Origin: Fasciolopsis buskii
Lineage: Eukaryota; Platyhelminthes; Trematoda; Plagiorchiida; Fasciolidae
DNA length: 64,000 nt
Reading direction: 5' to 3'
Assembly: GCA_008360955.1 (NCBI GenBank)
Contig: LUCM01000576.1
Span: 1-64,000 of the forward strand
Shown here: piece after piece, positions 63,701-64,000 of the stretch
Position numbering within the stretch: position 1 is the first letter of the stretch
Layout of the letters: every line of letters starts with the position of its first letter
The notes under the pieces: generated by a model
The model's input: only the letters and a program-made list of their open reading frames with translations
Database searches by the model: none
Told to the model about the DNA's origin: nothing
Position numbers and translations under genes: made by a program

Positions 63701-64000
63701 AGTCAAGTATGATTGCCTAACAATTACTCTATTCGTCCATCAGCTCGTCTTTTTTTCTCTTTCTTTTTACAAACCTGTAGATAAATTGGCGAAGTCCCAG
63801 TGCGTTAGTCATTCATCAAGAATTCGCTTTGCTCCTAACACTCCGCAGCTTTTCGATCCAAGCGCCTTGATTGCATTGGTTCTCCAAACAGCTAATATGC
63901 ACTTCCTTGGTATTACCCTGTGTTTCGGCAGTCTATCCACATCAGAGCCGTCGTTGCTGCTTCGTTTTAGCTCATTAACCATTGCAGAAAACGAATTATG
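1573..64000 (+). CDS. AP3B1: AP-3 adaptor complex beta subunit (beta-3 adaptin), gene partial at both ends, 14 exons seen
   Basis: Large subunit of the AP-3 heterotetramer, which recruits cargo on endosomes for delivery to lysosomes and lysosome-related organelles. Joining the 14 exons listed separately gives about 2.86 kb of uninterrupted reading frame (about 950 codons). It collinearly matches the animal AP3B family: alpha-solenoid (armadillo) trunk with the family signatures [34 protein letters not shown] and [10 protein letters not shown], then the LGSLSHLLN junction, an acidic Ser/Glu-rich hinge and the C-terminal AP3B1_C-type domain (PPPGEL and what follows). Every intron has an AG acceptor and a GT donor except one probable GC donor, and all phases are compatible. 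The N-terminal roughly 300 residues and the 3' end lie outside the window. The family is certain by eye; orthology to AP3B1 rather than AP3B2 is moot in an invertebrate with presumably one gene. Introns total about 60 kb and consist largely of mobile elements. Confidence 0.93.
2111..2657. mobile_element. Inverted-dimer Penelope-derived insertion with 13-bp target duplication
   Basis: The 13-bp direct repeat GTATTTTGCTTAT stands at 2111-2123 and 2645-2657. Between them lie two inverted arms: the minus-oriented left arm (about 2124-2412) is the reverse complement of the right arm (about 2428-2644) with few mismatches. The same sequence, in one orientation, forms the tail after the GIY-YIG ORF at 32821-32986. 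I therefore read this as two 5'-truncated ends of a Penelope-like element joined head to head and inserted as a unit. There is no coding capacity. Confidence 0.75.
2793..2982 (+). CDS. AP3B1: AP3B exon 2 of window (trunk)
   Basis: Acceptor AG is at 2791-2792 and donor GTAGGT at 2983. The first base completes the split codon of the upstream exon; the remaining 63 codons end in phase 0. The peptide contains [25 protein letters not shown] and ILREFQ, residue-for-residue counterparts of the vertebrate QYIVLQNIATMSI, GMFEPYLKSFY and LLREFQ segments. This is among the most conserved parts of the adaptin trunk. Confidence 0.95.
3533..6898 (+). mobile_element. RTE-like non-LTR retrotransposon, family A copy 1 (defective)
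   Basis: Near full-length + strand copy. The order is a noncoding leader (about 3533-4150), an apurinic-endonuclease-like domain (GSFNVRTL about 4180, YAPT about 4550, [12 protein letters not shown] about 4640), a linker, and reverse transcriptase (GISLIS about 5615, [12 protein letters not shown] about 5810, GVRQ about 5980, an ADE-ending catalytic box about 6115). A C-terminal region with [13 protein letters not shown] (about 6545) and a noncoding tail follow. The endonuclease carries an internal deletion at about 4690, and the RT has in-frame stops and a frameshift before the catalytic box. From about 6724 a block of some 220 bp is missing and the remaining tail (6725-6898) is much more diverged than the body. 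It is clearly inactive. Confidence 0.88.
7450..9150 (-). mobile_element. Decayed RTE-like element, minus strand, split by a SINE
   Basis: Conceptual minus-strand translation, with many stops and frameshifts, shows endonuclease-like pieces at about 8850-9130 ([12 protein letters not shown], then fragments around the IDHI-like region). An RT piece NYGDISLI lies at about 8100 and AAFDSVDK with GVRQ at about 7620-7790, in the order expected for one element. The SINE at 7838-8010 interrupts it. The boundaries are approximate and the family differs from family A. No functional ORF remains. Confidence 0.5.
7838..8010 (+). mobile_element. tRNA-derived SINE, copy 1
   Basis: The head resembles a tRNA with a good Pol III B box (GGATTCGAATCC, 7889-7900) and a terminal stem pairing GGCGGCGG with CCACCGCC. 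The body (CCCACCTGGGAGCCCTCTG..) and a 3' end AATAAAGGAAGTAAAAGA are shared with the copy at 40706. Four or five copies of the same family occur in this window. It is inserted within the decayed minus-strand RTE-like element. Confidence 0.7.
9300..9712 (+). pseudogene. Penelope-like reverse transcriptase fragment
   Basis: A 127-codon open frame (9317-9700) contains [18 protein letters not shown], a slightly eroded version of the Penelope-family motif DGVAMGSPLGPxLA. It is followed at the right distance by a region resembling the (R/Y)xxDD palm segment, where the catalytic Asp pair is lost ([14 protein letters not shown]). No endonuclease follows; the copy is a remnant. Identification rests on these motifs only. 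Confidence 0.6.
9740..9763. repeat. (ATC)n microsatellite
   Basis: Seven uninterrupted ATC units. Family A elements on the minus strand end in the same trinucleotide, so this could be a relic of a retroelement tail, but no element body is recognisable beside it. Confidence 0.8.
10303..10343. repeat. (TA)n microsatellite
   Basis: An uninterrupted run of about 20 TA units in intron 2; the overlapping open frames are only Tyr-Ile repeats translated from it. Confidence 0.95.
10800..10990 (+). pseudogene. RTE-like C-terminal scrap
   Basis: Short + strand segment reading [10 protein letters not shown] with an acidic/glycine context, the conserved TYLGS motif that follows the RT domain in RTE-like elements. 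It is broken by stops, no more than about 190 bp is recognisable, and its end 100 bp before exon 3 is approximate. Confidence 0.4.
11098..11230 (+). CDS. AP3B1: AP3B exon 3 of window (trunk)
   Basis: Acceptor CTACTAG ends at 11097 and donor GTGAGC starts at 11231. It reads [10 protein letters not shown], then [10 protein letters not shown] and [16 protein letters not shown], matching the vertebrate TIQTIGRCAT and CLNGLVCLLSNRD helices. The exon is 133 nt (44 codons plus one base), so skipping it would break the frame. It is the exon lying between the two inverted family A retroelement copies. Confidence 0.94.
11460..11830 (+). pseudogene. RTE-like C-terminal fragment
   Basis: On the + strand the segment [16 protein letters not shown] and [11 protein letters not shown] (about 11505-11600) resembles the RTE-like motif [29 protein letters not shown] seen intact in family A. 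The surrounding frame decays quickly. It lies just downstream of exon 3. Confidence 0.5.
12005..12095 (+). mobile_element. Truncated SINE, copy 2
   Basis: Matches the body and tail of the SINE at 40706 (CCCACTTGGCAGCCCTCTGCTGGCC followed by a degenerate AAAGGAAGT..AAAGATAAAG end). The tRNA-like head is missing. Confidence 0.55.
12232..15261 (-). mobile_element. RTE-like family A copy 2, left contig part (3' end to endonuclease)
   Basis: Minus-strand copy whose 3' end (reverse complement of GTTCAGCGTTAAAC, with an ATC-type tail) is at 12232. It covers tail, C-terminal region (12565-13251 open frame), RT and most of the endonuclease region, then stops at a single N. It shares with copy 1 the endonuclease deletion (here about 14688), the RT stop after ASIMLRR (about 13709) and the frameshift before the catalytic box (about 13275). 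Beyond 13286 it is repeated base for base after the N, so it is best read together with the next entry as one element of about 3.6 kb. Confidence 0.88.
15262..15262. other. Single-N join with duplicated flanks (assembly artefact)
   Basis: The sequence 13286-15261 and the sequence 15263-17238 are the same 1,976 bases at a constant offset of 1,977; every open frame in the first interval recurs identically in the second. A lone N between two identical overlapping ends is what an unmerged contig overlap looks like. Confidence 0.85.
15263..17836 (-). mobile_element. RTE-like family A copy 2, right contig part (RT to 5' end)
   Basis: Starts inside the RT domain directly after the N and continues to the 5' end of the element at about 17836. 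That end (GTGTAGTCT.GTTG.GAC on the + strand) is shared with the copy ending at 61773. It contains the leader that gives LGSFNVRTL on the minus strand (about 17170) and the same disabling lesions as copy 1. Only 17239-17836 adds sequence not already present to the left of the N. Confidence 0.87.
17837..20088. other. Intron sequence, nothing recognised
   Basis: About 2.2 kb between the family A 5' end and exon 4. AT-rich, with short open frames only (for example 19465-19656); no retroelement motif or splice-consistent exon could be supported. Confidence 0.5.
20089..20141 (+). CDS. AP3B1: AP3B exon 4 of window (microexon-sized, trunk)
   Basis: A 53-nt exon with acceptor TTTTTAG ending at 20088 and donor GTACGT at 20142. 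Two leading bases complete Glu with the G carried from exon 3; 17 codons follow, reading [17 protein letters not shown]. This matches the vertebrate helix IVVAESVVVIKKLLQMQ almost exactly. It ends in phase 0. Confidence 0.94.
20142..21041. other. Intron sequence, nothing recognised
   Basis: Nine hundred bases downstream of exon 4 with no supported coding or repeat feature. Confidence 0.45.
21042..21241 (+). mobile_element. Possible solo LTR
   Basis: A 200-bp segment begins TGTCACGC and ends TAATCA (TG..CA boundaries). It has, in LTR order, a TATA-like box (GTATATATG, 21088-21096), an AATAAA signal (21151-21156) and a GT-rich stretch just after it. No matching target-site duplication is visible and no internal domain is nearby, so this is a structural guess only. 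Confidence 0.28.
21242..23461. other. Intron sequence, no gene recognised
   Basis: Contains open frames of up to 110 codons (21257-21589, 22582-22899) without any family resemblance. An imperfect direct repeat of about 35 bp lies at 22696-22731 and 22799-22834. Confidence 0.4.
23462..23650 (+). CDS. AP3B1: AP3B exon 5 of window (trunk)
   Basis: The acceptor AG at 23460-23461 gives NSDHKEII as the first codons. A second AG a few codons further on is possible but would drop residues conserved in length. The donor is GTTAGT at 23651. The peptide carries [27 protein letters not shown] and VVKLQ, nearly identical to the vertebrate ASILWLIGE and [15 protein letters not shown] block. It is 63 codons, phase 0 at both ends. 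Confidence 0.95.
23651..24447. other. Intron sequence, nothing recognised
   Basis: Open frames at 24035-24444 overlap in three + frames in pyrimidine-rich sequence, typical of chance absence of stops; no motif seen. Confidence 0.45.
24448..24580 (+). mobile_element. Family A-related 3' tail, 5'-truncated
   Basis: Resembles the family A noncoding tail in + orientation: CTTTTCCTACTTGTG.., a diverged middle, then TTTTTAACGCTAAACGATG followed by GATGATG. No coding part precedes it, so this is a short, old, 5'-truncated insertion. Confidence 0.55.
24690..25292 (+). pseudogene. Older RTE-like element (family B), left half of a split endonuclease
   Basis: On the + strand [20 protein letters not shown] (about 25110-25170) and [16 protein letters not shown] (about 25198-25245) match the endonuclease start (FNVRTLM.., SETRI.D) of RTE-like elements. 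It contains a stop. It ends at DPEA (about 25292), exactly where the minus-strand family A copy begins. The same reading resumes at 28615 with [14 protein letters not shown]. Confidence 0.65.
25293..28614 (-). mobile_element. RTE-like family A copy 3, nested in an older element
   Basis: Minus-strand insertion with an (ATC)n tail at 25293-25310 and a 5'-truncated end at about 28614. Unlike copies 1 and 2 it keeps the middle of the endonuclease (27700-27925). Like them it has the RT stop at about 26751. The catalytic box is intact in local sequence (EYADDVV, about 26330), but the block with GVRQ is deleted (about 26440), and about 26160-26460 is clearly more diverged than both sides. The 299-codon frame at 25574-26473 covers the RT end and C-terminal region. 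Confidence 0.85.
28615..29720 (+). pseudogene. Older RTE-like element (family B), right half: endonuclease and start of RT
   Basis: Continues the endonuclease interrupted at 25292: [20 protein letters not shown] (about 28617), a TQIDQH-like motif (about 29092), [11 protein letters not shown] (about 29175), then a linker. The RT amino end [20 protein letters not shown] appears about 29640-29700. Several frameshifts and stops separate these pieces. The frame loses recognisable RT sequence after about 29720. Confidence 0.62.
29717..30253 (+). CDS. Unrecognised 178-codon open frame in decayed retroelement sequence
   Basis: A relatively long open frame with Cys and Trp residues but no motif I recognise. 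It follows a family B RT fragment and precedes another element's leader, so it is most likely diverged retroelement sequence or a chance frame in an intron. No splice or start evidence for a host gene. Confidence 0.2.
   Translation: MVRYCAHHDHFGVPRMKDLDNIDVQSDEVRWVERIQSSCIRNAKVIECRQCSSAHCFLRHSVQSFRFQPVWTASLTSNDNAELVLLNACARSLSAACDEFKRLHPKVKRFAPSHFEETEDQSCGNGFRWSQASFSELPSTACLVKNILVGICKNQKSGSCSNERSYACGWINTCYYFK
30310..31040 (+). pseudogene. RTE-like 5' region and endonuclease remnant
   Basis: The leader resembles family A's leader (CTCTTTTATTCAACC..CTCTGTCTCCAGCC). The frame at 30382-30789 ends [20 protein letters not shown] and RRLCAI, the diverged counterpart of [19 protein letters not shown] and SRLCAM in family A. 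A stop follows, then traces of a D/N-A-Q-x-G-K-L segment near 30960. This is an old 3'-incomplete copy. Confidence 0.55.
31041..32232. other. Intron sequence, nothing recognised
   Basis: AT-rich, with one 85-codon frame (31456-31713) that shows no motif. Nothing else can be supported. Confidence 0.4.
32233..32986 (+). mobile_element. Penelope-like element 3' portion with GIY-YIG endonuclease ORF
   Basis: The frame 32253-32753 (166 codons) carries the region upstream of the endonuclease ([19 protein letters not shown]) and the Cys-containing GIY-YIG module: [20 protein letters not shown], then ERIREH. This is the C-terminal endonuclease typical of Penelope-like retroelements. The RT domain is absent, so the copy is 5'-truncated. 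After the ORF the noncoding tail 32821-32986 is homologous to the arms of the inverted dimer at 2124-2644 but lacks the last 130 or so bases. It is intron-resident and unlikely to be expressed as a functional unit. Confidence 0.8.
32987..33429. other. Intron sequence before exon 6
   Basis: No recognisable element; a 98-codon frame at 33075-33371 has no motif. Confidence 0.4.
33430..33588 (+). CDS. AP3B1: AP3B exon 6 of window (trunk)
   Basis: Acceptor TCAATTCAG ends at 33429 and donor GTTAGT starts at 33589. It encodes [23 protein letters not shown] and [18 protein letters not shown], matching the vertebrate ILNLGAKLYL, NSKQTKLLTQYIL and YDQNYDIRDRTRFIRQLI. It is 53 codons, phase 0 at both ends. 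Confidence 0.95.
33589..34128. other. Intron sequence after exon 6
   Basis: Open frames (33584-33919, 33962-34147) read through the exon 6 donor or show no motif; nothing supported. Confidence 0.4.
34129..34335 (-). mobile_element. Diverged family A-type 3' tail
   Basis: Reverse complement of a family A tail: ATTCAGCGTTAAAGAGC, a CCATTGACC segment, and further on CAGTCTAACTGTACGAAC, in the same order as in the intact tails but with many changes. It is older than the main copies. Probably one insertion with the fragment at 34880-35300, with about 540 bp of other sequence between. Confidence 0.55.
34749..34775. repeat. (GT)n(AT)n compound microsatellite
   Basis: GTGTGTGTGTGT followed by ATATATATAT between two fragments of a diverged family A-type tail. 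Confidence 0.85.
34880..35300 (-). pseudogene. Diverged family A-type C-terminal region
   Basis: The minus-strand frame 34908-35294 ends [21 protein letters not shown] and [16 protein letters not shown] sequence, counterpart of [20 protein letters not shown] and [14 protein letters not shown] in the younger copies. The outer noncoding part (CCCAGCCGATTGATTCACAGACC) aligns with the corresponding tail. The RT core is absent. Confidence 0.65.
35301..36746. other. Intron sequence, nothing recognised
   Basis: No motif-bearing frame on either strand; a 101-codon minus frame at 36173-36478 is unremarkable. Confidence 0.4.
36747..36879 (+). CDS. AP3B1: AP3B exon 7 of window (end of trunk)
   Basis: Acceptor TTTCTCAG ends at 36746 and donor GTAAGC starts at 36880. 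The exon begins [10 protein letters not shown] and continues [20 protein letters not shown], matching the vertebrate LSKYAKKIFLAQKPAPLLES, where the trunk ends. The opening roughly 15 residues are poorly conserved, so the exact start is slightly less certain than the rest. It ends with one base of a codon. Confidence 0.88.
36880..38629. other. Intron between exons 7 and 8, nothing recognised
   Basis: Overlapping minus frames at 37850-38341 have no motif. A 38-codon stretch at about 37086-37198 behind an acceptor-like site was considered as an alternative terminal exon and not accepted. Confidence 0.4.
38630..39060 (+). CDS. AP3B1: AP3B exon 8 of window (trunk-hinge junction and acidic hinge)
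   Basis: Acceptor ATTCCAG ends at 38629; two bases complete a Glu codon. The peptide opens [14 protein letters not shown] and [15 protein letters not shown], matching the vertebrate HFQLGTLSHTLN and GYLELSNWPEVAPDP. It then becomes an acidic Ser/Glu hinge (about 38850-38935, a GAA/GAG-rich low-complexity tract). In the family this hinge is the phosphorylated, clathrin-associated linker. The donor is probably the GC type (AGG then GCAAGT at 39061), which keeps phase 0. An in-phase but weak GT donor lies nine bases upstream at 39052. Confidence 0.87.
39061..40147. other. Intron sequence, nothing recognised
   Basis: Contains a 90-codon minus frame (39515-39787) and an overlapping + frame without recognisable domains. 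Confidence 0.4.
40148..40325. repeat. Perfect palindrome built on three TA tracts
   Basis: A 36-nt unit starting AGCAGGAAGTAGTATCTGG (40186-40221) is repeated as its exact reverse complement at 40251-40287. A (TA)n run separates the arms and (TA)n runs flank both sides, so the whole 178-bp block is symmetric about roughly 40236. The open frame at 40205-40441 is only a translation of the TA tracts. Confidence 0.9.
40706..40870 (+). mobile_element. tRNA-derived SINE, copy 3 (best preserved)
   Basis: The head has an A-box-like GGTGGCCAAGCGTGG and a canonical B box GGGTTCGAAACC (40748-40759), with the ends CTGGCG and CGCCAG able to pair as an acceptor stem. A GC-rich body and a 3' end AATAAAGGAAGTAAAAGATG follow. 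Compared with a real tRNA the head lacks a convincing anticodon arm and it continues into a tail, so it is a SINE rather than a tRNA gene. Confidence 0.75.
40871..42741. other. Intron sequence, one possible SINE tail
   Basis: TAATAAGGCAAGTAAAAGATAAAAG at 41810-41833 resembles the end of the SINE family but no head is recognisable upstream. Overlapping frames at 40864-41396 carry no motif. Confidence 0.35.
42742..42789. repeat. (AT)n microsatellite
   Basis: About 24 uninterrupted AT units; the minus frame across it is only a repeat translation. Confidence 0.95.
42790..43449. other. Intron sequence before exon 9
   Basis: No element or exon recognised. Confidence 0.45.
43450..43851 (+). CDS. 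AP3B1: AP3B exon 9 of window (Ser/Asp/Glu-rich hinge)
   Basis: Acceptor CTGTGCAG ends at 43449 and donor GTACGT starts at 43852; 134 codons, phase 0 at both ends. Composition is Ser, Glu, Asp, Thr and Pro rich, with acidic runs such as SDSEY, SDSEER and [12 protein letters not shown]. No globular motif is visible, as expected for the unstructured beta-3 hinge. Assignment rests on phase, position, composition and the clean splice sites rather than sequence identity, because this linker diverges between phyla. Confidence 0.82.
43852..45071. other. Intron between exons 9 and 10
   Basis: AT-rich, with a (TA)n run at about 44123-44148. Nothing else recognised. Confidence 0.5.
45072..45222 (+). 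CDS. AP3B1: AP3B exon 10 of window (hinge)
   Basis: Acceptor CTACATTCAG ends at 45071 and donor GTATGT starts at 45223. It reads [15 protein letters not shown] and a proline-rich stretch, continuing the disordered hinge. It is 50 codons plus one base, matching the two-base start of the next exon. Sequence identity to known hinges is weak, so the call rests on splice signals and phase. Confidence 0.75.
45223..48319. other. Intron between exons 10 and 11, no element recognised
   Basis: Three kb without a recognisable retroelement domain. It contains an alternating purine-pyrimidine tract (46567-46601, TGTGTGTCTGTGTGCG then CGCGCGTGCACGCG). A 148-codon frame at 47331-47777 lacks any motif and any acceptor or donor compatible with the AP3B phases. 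Confidence 0.45.
46567..46601. repeat. Alternating purine-pyrimidine tract (Z-DNA-prone)
   Basis: TG/CG alternation over about 35 bp with one or two interruptions. Confidence 0.6.
48320..48549 (+). CDS. AP3B1: AP3B exon 11 of window (end of hinge)
   Basis: Acceptor CATTTCAG ends at 48319 and donor GTAATT starts at 48550. Two bases complete Gly, then 76 codons rich in Ser, Thr and Pro lead to [21 protein letters not shown], the lead-in to the C-terminal domain. It ends in phase 0, matching the next exon. Confidence 0.78.
49217..49772. repeat. Left copy of a duplicated flank around the sequencing gap
   Basis: Matches 50210-50765 base for base at an offset of 993, including unique intron sequence and the start of a family A tail (from 49675). 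After about 49772 the two diverge. The parsimonious reading is one locus represented twice on either side of a gap. Confidence 0.8.
49675..50091 (-). mobile_element. Family A 3' tail fragment running into the gap
   Basis: Starts within the family tail (GCAAGCCTCACTGACC) without the terminal GTTCAGCG block and runs to the gap at 50092. Up to about 49772 it equals the older copy on the other side of the gap. Afterwards it equals the young copies (as at 12375 and 58050), so the stretch 49773-50091 may be assembled from another copy. Confidence 0.6.
50092..50209. other. Sequence gap (118 N)
   Basis: A run of 118 N between duplicated flanks. Confidence 0.99.
50210..50765. repeat. Right copy of the duplicated flank
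   Basis: Same sequence as 49217-49772. It continues into a family A copy that is consistently diverged from the young copies (for example TGCTGCTGCAGCCAACACACGG), which looks like the authentic continuation of this locus. Confidence 0.8.
50668..51413 (-). mobile_element. Older family A copy, C-terminal region and tail, 5'-truncated
   Basis: The minus frame 51002-51379 reads [20 protein letters not shown], then [16 protein letters not shown] and LRWLGHVL, clearly family A but with about one change in ten bases against the young copies and a CGCEKGS instead of YGCETWN segment. It is truncated at about 51413, in the KAR.AHAGLKH region. Confidence 0.78.
51414..52879. other. Intron sequence with unassigned minus-strand frames
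   Basis: Open frames at 51411-51683 (both strands), 52298-52495 (minus; Leu/Glu-rich, looks protein-like) and 52606-52878 (minus) have no family I can name. They lie between a family A fragment and a decayed minus-strand RT, so retroelement origin is likely but not shown. Confidence 0.3.
52880..53400 (-). pseudogene. Decayed RTE-like reverse transcriptase, minus strand
   Basis: Minus-strand pieces in order: FIDFCAAF (RT motif A, about 53360), [15 protein letters not shown] (about 53300), [12 protein letters not shown] and DWTINSLM-like sequence. [14 protein letters not shown] then appears where YADD/FADD is expected; the box here reads FGYH, so the catalytic aspartates are lost. Several frameshifts join these pieces. 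It belongs to the older, non-A RTE-like families. Confidence 0.55.
53401..53950. other. Intron sequence, upstream part of the decayed element possible
   Basis: No clear motif; may contain the eroded amino-terminal RT sequence of the preceding minus-strand element. Confidence 0.3.
53951..54115 (+). mobile_element. tRNA-derived SINE, copy 4 (degenerate)
   Basis: Recognisable B-box remnant ACTTCGAATCC, body CCCACTGCC..CGTGGCCC and 3' end ATTAGTGAGGGAAGCAAAAAGAC, aligning with the SINEs at 7838 and 40706 but with indels. Confidence 0.6.
54365..54620 (+). CDS. AP3B1: AP3B exon 12 of window (C-terminal domain)
   Basis: Acceptor ATCCAG ends at 54364 and donor GTAGGT starts at 54621. The peptide includes [21 protein letters not shown] and ends [13 protein letters not shown], collinear with the vertebrate beta-sandwich-like C-terminal region that follows the hinge. 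It ends with one base, completed to Glu by the next exon. Identity is moderate but order and phase support it. Confidence 0.85.
54935..55153 (+). CDS. AP3B1: AP3B exon 13 of window (C-terminal domain)
   Basis: Acceptor CTTCAG ends at 54934 and donor GTAAGA starts at 55154. It reads [36 protein letters not shown] and so on. These match the vertebrate SITVSMGIDFCDSTQTA and VNIQPPVGELLLPV, a family signature. The intron before it is only 314 bp, the one short intron in the window. Confidence 0.92.
55154..56729. other. Intron after exon 13, no element recognised
   Basis: Short frames (55708-55896, 56203-56460) have no motif; none can be spliced in phase with exons 13 and 14. Confidence 0.4.
56730..57914 (+). 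pseudogene. Older RTE-like element (family C), left part: endonuclease and linker
   Basis: On the + strand: [22 protein letters not shown] sequence (about 56955), the frame 57085-57375 with [19 protein letters not shown] and MMATYAPTN (endonuclease YAPT motif), then remnants of the GDFN/GRFG region and a linker ending LSGSLQRQR at about 57912. There are multiple stops. The family A copy begins immediately after, and the linker-to-RT reading resumes at 61774. Confidence 0.6.
58398..59714 (-). CDS. Family A reverse transcriptase open frame (438 codons)
   Basis: Longest coding stretch of any retroelement here; part of the ORF that begins upstream of the TGA at 59718. RT landmarks by residue: SLIIPIFNK 66-73, GISLIS 84-89, QAGFRPGRG 115-123, motif [13 protein letters not shown] 149-160, [10 protein letters not shown] 207-216, catalytic box CADD 252-255 (normally Y/FADD), FTYLGS about 315, and [14 protein letters not shown] then VLLYGCETW further on. 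The Tyr-to-Cys change before the Asp pair leaves both catalytic aspartates in place. The initial codon is arbitrary because the frame continues upstream of the stop. A product could only be made from an independent transcript antisense to AP3B, and no promoter is visible. Confidence 0.8.
   Translation of the reverse strand: MSLDRPTEVEVESNIRLLKRGKTAGPDALSPVLFKLGEEALAKSLTSLLRDIWNEERIMLSWGESLIIPIFNKDTRSDCSNHRGISLISIVTKVLASIMLRRLTPIRKSNNREQQAGFRPGRGCIEQIFTLRQIPETRHTHRRPTIVVFLDLKGAFDSVDRPALLSALYPKGMPMKFVNPLRALHSHTYGRVRIYGELSRSFETTCGVRQRCPISPFLFNFVMDEVMEDALGGLRDVGVELRNGGKLCDLDCADDVVCLFEFADHAQRALDRLSRSVARFGMCFAPSKCKVLLQDWTTAAPNLILDGEELTIVDRFTYLGSCVSNDGSSAVEVNTRISKARAAYAGLKHLWRRPDISLKLKGRAYCAAVRSVLLYGCETWNIRVGDVRQLEVFDNRCLRSIARIGWSDRVSNIEVRNLVLGATSENSLFQRIKLCRLL
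59718..60371 (-). pseudogene. Family A linker between endonuclease and RT (217 codons)
   Basis: Same frame as the RT ORF, separated from it by one TGA. It starts inside the end of the endonuclease ([13 protein letters not shown]) and passes through [17 protein letters not shown] and [27 protein letters not shown]-like sequence ([14 protein letters not shown]) then leads into the RT. Upstream, a one-base loss near 60445 breaks the frame from the IDHI motif region. Confidence 0.7.
61774..63560 (+). pseudogene. Older RTE-like element (family C), right part: RT and C-terminal region
   Basis: Resumes after the nested family A copy: [18 protein letters not shown] (about 61822), a linker, [14 protein letters not shown] (about 62307), [13 protein letters not shown] (about 62480). 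The frame 62492-62845 follows with [31 protein letters not shown] and the catalytic region [13 protein letters not shown] (about 62715-62755), whose Asp pair is preserved. C-terminal traces ([18 protein letters not shown] about 63220-63255) follow. Stops and frameshifts throughout make it nonfunctional. Confidence 0.68.
63781..64000 (+). CDS. AP3B1: AP3B exon 14 of window (C-terminal domain, runs off the edge)
   Basis: Acceptor AACCTGTAG ends at 63780; two bases complete Asp, giving [10 protein letters not shown] and later [17 protein letters not shown] and [18 protein letters not shown]. This corresponds to the last part of vertebrate AP3B1 (the region containing VVNVANVGAVP, then STAQLIINTEKTVIG). 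No donor or stop is reached before base 64000, so the gene continues beyond the window. Confidence 0.87.

Overview
This window is eukaryotic nuclear DNA. One host gene runs through it on the + strand: the beta subunit of the AP-3 adaptor complex (AP3B1/beta-3 adaptin orthologue). I recognise fourteen consecutive coding exons between 1573 and the right edge. All splice phases agree. The first exons (armadillo trunk) and the last one (C-terminal domain) are both cut off by the window. The introns (0.3 to 9.8 kb) are full of retroelements. A mix of RTE-like non-LTR elements ending in (GAT)n tails, Penelope-like elements with a GIY-YIG endonuclease and tRNA-derived SINEs, inside very large introns, fits a parasitic flatworm, most likely a digenean trematode. 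That assignment is inference; the genus cannot be told.

Layout: exon 1 at 1.6 kb and exon 2 at 2.8 kb enclose a 521-bp inverted-dimer Penelope-derived insertion with a 13-bp target duplication. Intron 2 (3.0-11.1 kb) holds a + strand copy of the young RTE family (called family A here), a decayed minus-strand RTE-like element split by a SINE, a Penelope RT remnant and small RTE scraps. Exon 3 (11.1 kb) lies between that + copy and an almost identical minus-strand family A copy in intron 3 (12.2-17.8 kb). The minus copy is artificially lengthened by a 1,976-bp duplication across a single N. Exons 4 and 5 lie at 20.1 and 23.5 kb. Intron 5 (23.7-33.4 kb) holds a family A copy nested inside an older RTE-like element, further old fragments and a Penelope GIY-YIG ORF. 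Exons 6 to 13 (33.4-55.2 kb) encode the end of the trunk, a long acidic serine-rich hinge and the start of the C-terminal domain. Between them lie TA microsatellites, a perfect palindrome, SINEs, a sequencing gap with duplicated flanks and decayed RTE pieces. The last large intron (55.2-63.8 kb) holds the best preserved family A copy, nested in an older + strand RTE-like element, before the last exon at 63.8 kb.

The host product works as one subunit of the AP-3 heterotetramer (delta, beta-3, mu-3, sigma-3), which sorts membrane cargo from endosomes to lysosomes and lysosome-related organelles. None of the retroelement copies encodes a complete, uninterrupted protein. The observations most worth following are the inverted family A pair flanking exon 3 (possible exon circularisation or intronic dsRNA), the two assembly duplications, the shared lesions of family A copies, and the inverted-dimer Penelope insertion. 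I found no operon, CRISPR array or bacterial feature and no second host gene.
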